Shown piece after piece: positions 1 through 5,723 of a stretch of DNA of 20,736 bases; within the stretch, counting starts at the first letter, position 1; each line of letters opens with the position of its first letter. The position numbers were made by a program, and so were the translations under genes. Source of the DNA: a virus; the IMG/VR virus record IMGVR_UViG_3300028197_000456, positions 1 through 20,736 of that record; one strand, 5' to 3'. The notes beneath the pieces were generated by a model that was not told the origin of the DNA, made no database searches, and worked only from the letters and a program-made list of their open reading frames with translations.

Positions 1-456
1 TATTTCAATAACGTTTTCTAGATTTGCTGTATCTTTTCTATTAATAATTATACTTCTAATAAAGTTTCTGGATTCAGGAGTTTTAATTCCTTTTGGATCA
101 TTTAAAAATGAATTATAATCATCGTTGTTAAGAGGACCATCAACATAATGAGCTGTATAGTCTTTTAAAAATTTTTCAAAAACTGCATCTTTGGTATCGT
201 ATGCTGTAAGAGTTATAGGAGTATAATCAATACCTGTAAGAACAGTTTTCTTTGCGTTATATGCATTCAGTGTTTGCGACCTATAAATGTAGGTCGGTAT
301 TTGCACGTTTGCAATTCTAACAAGACTCAACGGAGTTGGGCTGTCTATATAGTTTAATGAAACAGTAAAAGAATATTTATTTCTTGGTACTGCGTCAATT
401 TCGCCTACTCGGGAATCTTGACTATAGACTTTATATGCTGAGTCGCCGATTGCCAT
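1..456 (-). CDS. Tail-tube-like virion protein, partial (C-terminus outside window)
   Basis: I translated this open frame by hand from the ATG at 454-456; it runs 152 codons without a stop and leaves the window. An AGGAA ribosome site lies just upstream, and the start follows the tail tube stop by 16 bases, so the two are probably co-transcribed. The protein begins MAIGDSAYKVYSQ. It then shows a pattern like the gp19 neighbour: an R-x-K-Y-x-F strand near residue 25, a 'RIANVQIP' segment matching gp19's 'VISAGRPS', then 'LNAYNAKK' matching 'VDSYNSKM', and 'YTPITLTAYD' matching 'WEPISIVFRD'. I infer a tail-tube fold, that is, a gp19 paralogue or a tube-terminating or baseplate-tube protein of the gp54 kind. 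No direct database match was available, so the exact role is open. Confidence 0.6.
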   Translation of the reverse strand, partial: MAIGDSAYKVYSQDSRVGEIDAVPRNKYSFTVSLNYIDSPTPLSLVRIANVQIPTYIYRSQTLNAYNAKKTVLTGIDYTPITLTAYDTKDAVFEKFLKDYTAHYVDGPLNNDDYNSFLNDPKGIKTPESRNFIRSIIINRKDTANLENVIEI

Positions 457-472
457 CAGTGGTTCCTATCTG

Positions 473-1081
473 TTATCTAGTAGCGCCAGATTGTGCTGAG
501 TCGCTAGATGCAGATTTTTCACTTAATGCGTCTGAACCATCGATTGAATGAACCGCACTATCATATCTTAATTGGATAGTTACTTGGATCATTGTAGAAT
601 CTGCATAGTTTAGATCACCATACTGAACGTTAGCAATATAACAACCTTGCAATTCCCACTTATCAAATACAGTTGGTGATGTACTACCATTTGCACCATC
701 TAGTGTTTCTAATGTTACACCAAACTTATATGCATTACCTGAAATTGAACTGTGTTGATCTGCATGGTCAACTTGTCTATTTAATTGGTTACCAATTTTC
801 TTAATAACATTTGATTTCATGTCATCTCTGAATACGATTGAAATTGGTTCCCAGGCGTGTTTACCTGCAAGATACATTTTTGAGTTGTAAGAATCTACTA
901 CAACTTCTTCATGTGTCATTGACGGTCTGCCTGCACTAATAACGTTCTGAGTTACTTCATCTGTCGCTGTTGCACCACCAAGGTCTTCAAAGGTAACTCT
1001 GAACCTATAACTTAATTTAGGCATTAAAGTTGTTCCTGCTGAAGAGTCTGTTGGTACTCCAAAATTTGTAATTACAGCCAT
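473..1081 (-). CDS. gp19: Tail tube protein (T4 gp19-like)
   Basis: This 202-residue protein polymerises into the inner tube of the contractile tail, through which DNA passes. It fits the marine T4-like gp19 pattern: N-terminal 'MPKLSYRFRVTFEDLG', a VISAGRPS segment, 'YNSKMYLAGKHAWEPI', and a C-terminal half with 'GCYIANVQYGDLNYADSTMIQVTIQLRYD'-type beta strands (key residues near 145-173). T4 gp19 is about 163 residues; here a polar Ser/Ala-rich tail of about 25 residues is added. The ATG has an excellent AGGAGA site 8 bases away. It has its own late promoter (1126-1134) and a palindrome in the leader. In T4 the tube gene follows the sheath directly; here an oxygenase gene and a 112-residue gene lie between them. 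Confidence 0.85.
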   Translation of the reverse strand: MAVITNFGVPTDSSAGTTLMPKLSYRFRVTFEDLGGATATDEVTQNVISAGRPSMTHEEVVVDSYNSKMYLAGKHAWEPISIVFRDDMKSNVIKKIGNQLNRQVDHADQHSSISGNAYKFGVTLETLDGANGSTSPTVFDKWELQGCYIANVQYGDLNYADSTMIQVTIQLRYDSAVHSIDGSDALSEKSASSDSAQSGATR

Positions 1082-1095
1082 TTTATTTCTCCTAT

Positions 1096-1110
1096 ATACT
1101 ACTGTAGTAT
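1096..1110 (-). repeat. Palindrome in the gp19 leader
   Basis: ATACTAC-T-GTAGTAT is a perfect 7-base inverted repeat with a one-base centre. It lies between the late promoter and the ribosome site of the tail tube gene. In RNA the loop must be larger, giving about 5 or 6 pairs next to the Shine-Dalgarno sequence. It could be a 5' stabilising hairpin or an operator; the sequence cannot tell which. Confidence 0.55.
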
Positions 1111-1125
1111 TGTTTATCTTATATT

Positions 1126-1134
1126 GTATTTATC
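1126..1134 (-). promoter_or_regulatory. T4-type late promoter for the tail tube gene
   Basis: On the minus strand this reads GATAAATAC, matching the T4 late -10 element TATAAATA (NATAAATA in cyanophages) read by the gp55-type sigma factor. It sits 45 bases upstream of the gp19 start in a non-coding gap. The same element recurs at 2327, 4897, 9287, 14017 and 14050. Confidence 0.75.
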
Positions 1135-1146
1135 AAATCAGTGTTC

Positions 1147-1174
1147 AAAAAGATAGGCTTCTGTAAAAGAAGCC
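1147..1174 (-). terminator. Probable intrinsic terminator after the 112-residue gene
   Basis: On the minus strand a 7-base-pair GC-containing stem (GGCTTCT/AGAAGCC, loop TTTAC) is followed by TATCTTTTTG. It lies between the stop of the 112-residue gene and the gp19 promoter, so it would separate the two transcripts. The U-tract is interrupted, so termination may be partial. Confidence 0.6.
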
Positions 1175-1186
1175 CATTTTAAGGTA

Positions 1187-1219
1187 ATTTGACAGGTTAC
1201 TAGTTGTAACCTGTCAAAT
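1187..1219 (-). repeat. Perfect 14-bp inverted repeat in the 3' untranslated region
   Basis: ATTTGACAGGTTAC at 1187-1200 is exactly complementary to 1206-1219 with a 5-base loop (TAGTT). It starts 12 bases after the stop of the 112-residue gene and has no U-tract of its own; the second hairpin at 1147-1174 follows. It is most likely part of a double-hairpin 3' end (RNA stability or termination). As DNA it also presents TTGACA on both strands, but no -10 box is correctly spaced on either. Confidence 0.75.
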
Positions 1220-1231
1220 CGTGTAATAATA

Positions 1232-1570
1232 TTATGCTAAGAATCCGTATGAAGGGAAAGTTTCTGAATCCATTCCCAATCTGCCCGGAGTTTCGCCAAG
1301 ATCAATGTTGCTATCTAGAATGTATTGCCTAAATGCTAATCTTGAGTTTTCGTCATCAAAGTCATATCTTACCCATACTGAACCTTCATATAATTTATAT
1401 GAAACGTGTACAGTACCTACTGTTTCAGGCTTTCCTGCTACTGCATTTGTAACTGTAGCAAAGCCAGGTGATGCTTTAAAAGCTTCAACTGATGCGTGAG
1501 GAGCACCTGGGGCTTTTCTTACTCTAAATCTAAAACCACTTGCGTCTGTTGGATTATTGTTTAATGCCAT
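1232..1570 (-). CDS. Uncharacterised 112-residue protein, likely virion-associated
   Basis: I do not recognise the family. The ATG at 1568-1570 has a strong AGGAGA ribosome site, of the same quality as the tail tube gene, and starts 11 bases after the stop of the oxygenase upstream, so the two form one late unit. The protein has no membrane segment or signal peptide. It has a basic start (FRFRVRKAPG), a central 'VHVSYKLYEGSVWVRYDFDDENSRL' strand-turn pattern (about residues 53-78) and an acidic C-terminus. Its position between sheath and tube genes and the strong ribosome site suggest an abundant late product, either a small virion protein or a partner or substrate of the oxygenase. Both are inference. 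Confidence 0.75.
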   Translation of the reverse strand: MALNNNPTDASGFRFRVRKAPGAPHASVEAFKASPGFATVTNAVAGKPETVGTVHVSYKLYEGSVWVRYDFDDENSRLAFRQYILDSNIDLGETPGRLGMDSETFPSYGFLA

Positions 1571-1581
1571 TTTAGTTCTCC

Positions 1582-2250
1582 TTAGTTTCTCGCACAGTCC
1601 ACACCTTTACGGTCTGTTGCTGGGTGAGCATATGGTAACTTTTCAATTAACCATTTTACTGTATCTGCACGTAAATCGTCATCGAGACTCAGTGCCGCAC
1701 TTAAATGATATACATCATTAACAAATGAAAATCCATAATGAACTTTTCTTGTGTTAATTGCGTACCATCTACGTGCTTCTGGTTTAAATATTTTACCGTC
1801 AACTACAAAATGAAATTCTGCAGAATTAGTATGATTTAAATGGCAAATCATTCTAAATGAATCGCCTGTTATTCCGTCTGGAGTTACTTGTCTCCATTTG
1901 TCTCTGTGTGGTGCAAGGTAATCACCTTTGTTGTAAATTAAACAACCTAGTGATTCTGTATGTGCTGGTAGATTCCAATCTTGAGGAATTACGCTATATT
2001 CATGACCTTCTTTAGGGCCATTGTAATCACCACTTACACGTGAACGAAGAATTTTTGATGGGTCAGCATTCATAGCGTCAATTTGTTCAATTGCGTTATG
2101 TGGTACCCAAGCATCTAATTCAATGATGTCACCTGCCGCTCCAAAAAGGAAGTTTGTATCAAACGCCATATTAGTAGTTTTTTCAGCATTAAACTTTAAG
2201 CCTTCTGAAACTGGTGTAGCGATGATTTTGTTTTGTTCTATTTTTACCAT
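1582..2250 (-). CDS. Aspartyl/asparaginyl beta-hydroxylase-like Fe(II)/2OG oxygenase
   Basis: A 222-residue protein with the double-stranded beta-helix signature of the aspartyl/asparaginyl beta-hydroxylase type. It has H115-R-D117 ('YLAPHRDKW'), then 'FRMICHLNH' with R133, then 'WYAINTRKVHYGFSFVNDVYHL' with H171 as the second histidine iron ligand. The position usually written R-x-H-L after the distal histidine reads Y-H-L here, as in the oxygenase at 19430-20017. Family knowledge: such enzymes hydroxylate Asp, Asn or Pro side chains or small molecules using 2OG and O2. The substrate is unknown. The gene lies between sheath and tube, has its own late promoter (2327-2335), and its leader contains a terminator-like hairpin. 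The ATG at 2250 has AAGGA upstream. Confidence 0.8.
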   Translation of the reverse strand: MVKIEQNKIIATPVSEGLKFNAEKTTNMAFDTNFLFGAAGDIIELDAWVPHNAIEQIDAMNADPSKILRSRVSGDYNGPKEGHEYSVIPQDWNLPAHTESLGCLIYNKGDYLAPHRDKWRQVTPDGITGDSFRMICHLNHTNSAEFHFVVDGKIFKPEARRWYAINTRKVHYGFSFVNDVYHLSAALSLDDDLRADTVKWLIEKLPYAHPATDRKGVDCARN

Positions 2251-2272
2251 GGTATTGTCCTTTTTAAATTTT

Positions 2273-2301
2273 AAAAAAAACTGTAGCTCATCTGAACTAC
2301 A
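2273..2301 (-). terminator. Terminator-shaped hairpin in the oxygenase leader (possible attenuator)
   Basis: On the minus strand TGTAGTTC pairs with GAGCTACA (8 pairs, one G-U, loop AGAT), followed after one G by eight T residues. This is a canonical intrinsic terminator. It lies downstream of the late promoter at 2327-2335 and only 22 bases upstream of the oxygenase ATG. Transcripts from that promoter must read through it. Confidence 0.7.
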
Positions 2302-2326
2302 ATATATTGCATTGCAATTTGCATAA

Positions 2327-2335
2327 GTATTTATC
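2327..2335 (-). promoter_or_regulatory. T4-type late promoter for the oxygenase/112-residue unit
   Basis: The minus strand reads GATAAATAC, identical to the elements at 1126 and 9287. It lies between the sheath terminator and the leader hairpin of the oxygenase gene, 77 bases from the start codon. Confidence 0.7.
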
Positions 2336-2341
2336 TGAAAA

Positions 2342-2380
2342 CCCCAAAAAGAAAAAGGCTACTATAAAAAAATAGTAGCC
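2342..2380 (-). terminator. Strong intrinsic terminator after the tail sheath gene
   Basis: On the minus strand GGCTACTAT pairs perfectly with ATAGTAGCC (9 pairs, loop of six T), followed by TTTTTCTTTTT. It begins 28 bases after the sheath stop codon and ends the sheath transcript. Confidence 0.9.
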
Positions 2381-2408
2381 CTTATTCTTGTATTATTTTA
2401 GTGTCTTA

Positions 2409-4838
2409 TTAACTTAATTCGCCAGTGTTTACAATTCTAATTGGAATGTAAATAAACTCTGCCGCTTTAGTTGGCTCAATAGCAACATCAATGTAAAATT
2501 CATTGGCGTCTATTCTAGCCGCTGTATTGTTTGTTGTATCACAAACTACTGCAAAGTCGTATATTCCACGTTGTTGTAAAATGTTTGCTAGGAAACCGTC
2601 AAATACTTGTTTAGCATTTGCTCTAGTACTAGAATCATTTGGCTCAAATAAGAACGGTCTTGAAATAACTGCAAAACGTTCTCTTAGGTAAGCTGTTAAT
2701 CTAGCAACATTAACTCTGTCTAATGCCGAAGCACTCGCGTGTAATGATTTTTGTCCAAATACTACAACACCTTCTGCAGGAAATTTAGCTATTGGGTTTA
2801 ATTTTTTATCATACATTGAGTCTCTTTGACCTTGAGTTACTGCTAGTGACACAAACTCGTTTTCGCTGTTTAGGTATCCAACGTTTGATGCATTTTGTAC
2901 AACACCACGTGTTAGACCAGCTGGTGCAAACCATTGAAATGATACATTGTCACTATACGCATAAGTGTATAATGCAATGTGTGATGCTGGTGCTACAACG
3001 TTATCGCCTGTTACAGGGTTAGTTGTGTATGCGTGTGGATAATAAACTGCTGAGTAAGTATTCTTTGTTACTAGGCCGCCTTCACCGTTTGTAGTTGCGC
3101 CTGTTCCTTGAATCCAAGATACTGCTTCTGTTGGATTTAAACGGAATGGTGCATCAACAATGATAAATGCAGTTTCATCTCTATTACTGTTTAATGAAAC
3201 CATTTCATCATATAGTTCAGGATAACCTGGTGCCGCAAGTAAACGGAATTGAATTGTGTCTTGTTGTAGGTCGCTTACACTTGCCGAAGCCTGCATAGCT
3301 GTTACTACTACTTTTCTTTGTGCAATTCTACCAAATGAACCACTGCCATCTGCTTGATTACCTGCTTCAACTCTCCATTTCCAAGTTGTAGTTAGAGCTG
3401 AATTATATTTTCTAACTGTTCCACCTGATCTACACATATTAATTCCAGTAATTCCTACCGGGTGTGTTAATGGATCTGGTGCACCTGTTAATAGTGTTGC
3501 TTCAAATGCGCCTGCTGATGTATCATTTGCAGTAATGTCTCCAAATACTACACCTGCCGCAGTTGATTGATCTGCTTTATCTTTTAGAACCCATGCAGTA
3601 CCATTGTGTCTGTAAATTACAGGATACCCTGAAGCATCTGTATCTACCCAATAGTCACCTGCTGATAAAGAACCACCTGCACTATCTGTTGTTGGTGCAG
3701 TTGTAACGTACTGTACGTCTGAAGCTCTTTGCCATTTTTGTGTTCCTGAATCGCTTACTACTTCGTAGACTGCTAATTCATTTACATCTGGATCAAACCA
3801 AATTGTACCATTAGCTGGGTTACCAATTGGAGTAGTTGCTTTTACTTCCATTACATAACCGCCAGTTGCTACTGAAGCGTCTGTTGCAACCTGATCAAAA
3901 CCATTTCCAATGCTATCGTATCTGTTAAAGATTAATGATGCATCACTTGCAGAAATGTCCATCCAGACATCGCCGTCAATTAATGTTCTTGCAGTTGCTG
4001 AAGTACCGTCTGCAAATACATCCGAAGTTGTACCTGCTGGTGCTGTGTCTTGTACGTAAACTACACTTTGTTTAACAAAGTTACCTGCTGATGTTGTAAA
4101 TAATTGAACGTCTAAGTCCAATCCACCACCTGGTTTTGTAGTTTTAATCCAAACATCACCATCTGAAGGTGAACTTGGTGCTGAATAGTGTGGTGCCATT
4201 GTTGGGCCAAAGTTATCAACCCATGCTCCGCCACTAGCCGCGAAATATTTTACTGTTGTTCCAGCTGAACCATTTTCTAATACAACGTGATATCCACCTG
4301 TTACTACTGACGCAGTAGGTGCACCACTTGATGTAATTTCAACTGTTGGAGTTTGTTCAGTCCACTCAGTATTTGCAGTACTATACTTCCAAATACCAAA
4401 TGATGAAGTTGAAGGTTTAATCCAGTATGTTAAATTTGCTGGATTTCCAGTTGGCTCTAATGAAACCGGTCTTAATGCATTTAAGTCAACGTCTGAACGT
4501 ACAATGTACGCAGATGAACTTTGACCTAAAAATGAGTATGCCGCTAATAAACCGTATTCGTTAGTTTCATCACCTTGTTGTACTGTTCCACTTACCTTAC
4601 GGAAGTCAACATTACCAAAGTATTGAGTTAATTCTCTCTGTGATGTAACTAAAATTGGTTTGTTTGCATTAGCAGACTTTGTAAATTTTGCTATGCCGTC
4701 TGACTCAGTAAGGGTTGGATCAACCTTGTCCTGACCAGTGGCAATAAACAACATTGGAACCGTACCAGCGCCTGCTGGGCCGTATACTGATTCGTCTGTT
4801 ACTGTTACCTGTACGCCAGGTGAAACAAGATTTGCCAT
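2409..4838 (-). CDS. gp18: Contractile tail sheath protein (T4 gp18-like) with a large repeat insertion
   Basis: This 809-residue protein forms the sheath around the tail tube and contracts to drive infection. The N-terminus ('LVSPGVQVTVTDESVYG', then 'PMLFIATGQDK') and the C-terminus ('VAIEPTKAAEFIYIPIRIVNTGE') are typical of T4-like sheath proteins. T4 gp18 has 659 residues. The excess is explained by an insertion at about residues 131-424, made of about five copies of a 33-residue motif: G-(D/N)-x-W-x-D/K, a spacer, a hydrophobic strand with Y or F, then G-x-x-W/F. Sheath insertions face outward on the particle. The C-terminal domain ('VFGQKSLHASASALDRVNVARL') is intact. The ATG has a strong AAGGAG site; a late promoter and a leader hairpin lie upstream, and a strong terminator follows. 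Confidence 0.93.
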   Translation of the reverse strand: MANLVSPGVQVTVTDESVYGPAGAGTVPMLFIATGQDKVDPTLTESDGIAKFTKSANANKPILVTSQRELTQYFGNVDFRKVSGTVQQGDETNEYGLLAAYSFLGQSSSAYIVRSDVDLNALRPVSLEPTGNPANLTYWIKPSTSSFGIWKYSTANTEWTEQTPTVEITSSGAPTASVVTGGYHVVLENGSAGTTVKYFAASGGAWVDNFGPTMAPHYSAPSSPSDGDVWIKTTKPGGGLDLDVQLFTTSAGNFVKQSVVYVQDTAPAGTTSDVFADGTSATARTLIDGDVWMDISASDASLIFNRYDSIGNGFDQVATDASVATGGYVMEVKATTPIGNPANGTIWFDPDVNELAVYEVVSDSGTQKWQRASDVQYVTTAPTTDSAGGSLSAGDYWVDTDASGYPVIYRHNGTAWVLKDKADQSTAAGVVFGDITANDTSAGAFEATLLTGAPDPLTHPVGITGINMCRSGGTVRKYNSALTTTWKWRVEAGNQADGSGSFGRIAQRKVVVTAMQASASVSDLQQDTIQFRLLAAPGYPELYDEMVSLNSNRDETAFIIVDAPFRLNPTEAVSWIQGTGATTNGEGGLVTKNTYSAVYYPHAYTTNPVTGDNVVAPASHIALYTYAYSDNVSFQWFAPAGLTRGVVQNASNVGYLNSENEFVSLAVTQGQRDSMYDKKLNPIAKFPAEGVVVFGQKSLHASASALDRVNVARLTAYLRERFAVISRPFLFEPNDSSTRANAKQVFDGFLANILQQRGIYDFAVVCDTTNNTAARIDANEFYIDVAIEPTKAAEFIYIPIRIVNTGELS
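3567..4448 (-). repeat. Five degenerate ~33-residue repeats inside the sheath gene
   Basis: The encoded repeats start near residues 131, 227, 289, 339 and 393 of the sheath. Their anchor words are YWIKPST, DVWIKTT, DVWMDIS, TIWFDPD and DYWVDTD, each followed about 10-20 residues later by a second aromatic strand and an aromatic residue (EW, NF, GF, KW, AW). Two copies share the exact lead-in GNPAN. Divergence at residue level shows they are old duplications rather than assembly errors. A related motif occurs in the gp14-like protein (residues 274-307), and a looser one at the C-terminus of the gp15-like protein. Confidence 0.75.
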
Positions 4839-4860
4839 GATATGCTCCTTTTTAATTATT

Positions 4861-4886
4861 AGATTATTCTAATTGTTTAGTAATCT
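4861..4886 (-). repeat. Hairpin in the sheath mRNA leader
   Basis: AGATTA/TAATCT (outer six pairs) and CTAA/TTAG (inner four pairs) fold into one 10-pair hairpin with a two-base bulge and a four-base loop. It lies between the late promoter at 4897-4905 and the sheath ribosome site. It has no U-tract, so it is not a terminator. A 5' stabilising or translational role is plausible. Confidence 0.6.
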
Positions 4887-4896
4887 CTTATATGTA

Positions 4897-4905
4897 GTAT
4901 TTATT
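4897..4905 (-). promoter_or_regulatory. T4-type late promoter for the tail sheath gene
   Basis: The minus strand reads AATAAATAC, 59 bases upstream of the sheath ATG in the gap after the oxygenase stop at 4941. It fits the NATAAATAC consensus seen elsewhere in the window. Confidence 0.7.
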
Positions 4906-4940
4906 TAAAATCTTGTAAAACCACCGGTTACAGAGTTAAA

Positions 4941-5723
4941 TTATGTTTTAATTGTGTCTAAAAGACGGTCAAAACTGCGACAAATCAATTCTTCAAAGCC
5001 TTCGCCCCATTTGCCATGTACTATCATATGAATTCTGTTTTCTGTTCCTCCGTGCCATACACAATGCTTTCTACCTATGTCAATAGCACGAGCTTCACCT
5101 GGTTCCCAAGGTATTAAACCTGCATCTTCTTGTGCAAATTCTACGCCAGGAGGATTACTTAAAGATATGTTAAATGCGGCCATGTTTCTTCTATCAAAAT
5201 CTTGGTGTGGTTGAATAAAACCACCTGGTTCCAATAGCATATATCGTACTCTTTGGAATTCTTTAATTGGAAAACTTTTTAGCCAGTCAACTGTAGCAGG
5301 ACAATCTTTTGCAATTTCTGTCCAAGTATAAGGAGGTATATTATCTGGAGTATCTATTCCTTCTTCTACATAATAATTTGAAGGTTGTGTTCTTTGTGCA
5401 GATTGTCCGTGTACTGCAATACTACTCCAACCAGGATGCATATCTCCTCTATGTTTAACAAATCTATTAAGAAACTTTTCTGCTTCTATTGTCATTTCTT
5501 TATAAGGAAGTGGCATATCTAAAAGTAAACTAGGACAATTACTTTCTTGTATAATCCATTTTGAATACTTCATTTTGGCACGATCATTAGTTTTCCAGTC
5601 ATTGAACTCATCACTAGGCATTTTTAAATCTTGATAATGTTCTTTTTGTTTACACCCAGTAATAAACTCTTTTACTTTTGTTAATTTACGTGAATACATT
5701 TCATCTTTTTTTATTTGTTCCAT
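4941..5723 (-). CDS. Aspartyl/asparaginyl beta-hydroxylase-like Fe(II)/2OG oxygenase
   Basis: A 260-residue protein whose C-terminal half carries the beta-hydroxylase signature: 'YMLLEPGGFIQPHQDFD' with H173-x-D175, 'FNISLSNPPG', 'WEPGEARAIDIGRKH' with H220, and then R230 in 'NRIHMIVHG'. That is the full H-x-D...H set plus the arginine expected to hold 2OG. The N-terminal 90 residues are charged and helical-looking, with no recognised domain. The ATG at 5721-5723 lies 13 bases inside the end of the 484-residue gene, so translation is probably coupled; the ribosome site is weak (AGG). The tight overlap suggests a shared pathway with that protein. The substrate is unknown. Confidence 0.8.
   Translation of the reverse strand: MEQIKKDEMYSRKLTKVKEFITGCKQKEHYQDLKMPSDEFNDWKTNDRAKMKYSKWIIQESNCPSLLLDMPLPYKEMTIEAEKFLNRFVKHRGDMHPGWSSIAVHGQSAQRTQPSNYYVEEGIDTPDNIPPYTWTEIAKDCPATVDWLKSFPIKEFQRVRYMLLEPGGFIQPHQDFDRRNMAAFNISLSNPPGVEFAQEDAGLIPWEPGEARAIDIGRKHCVWHGGTENRIHMIVHGKWGEGFEELICRSFDRLLDTIKT

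Noticed and set aside
373-381. ATAAATA inside the partial tube-like gene
   Set aside because: It encodes part of a conserved-looking N-K-Y-S-F segment, and no gene start follows at a suitable distance.
1189-1217. TTGACA boxes of the 14-bp palindrome as divergent promoters
   Set aside because: No -10-like hexamer lies 16-18 bases from either box, and the hairpin explanation accounts for the symmetry.
2792-3022. Plus-strand open frame inside the sheath gene, with similar ones at 1305-1499, 2503-2691, 7965-8204 and 18392-18697
   Set aside because: These are antisense to well-supported genes, have no ribosome site or family features, and have compositions expected of shadow frames.
3567-4448. 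Sheath repeats as an assembly artefact or a CRISPR-like array
   Set aside because: The copies are diverged, in frame and coding, with no identical DNA repeats or uniform spacers.
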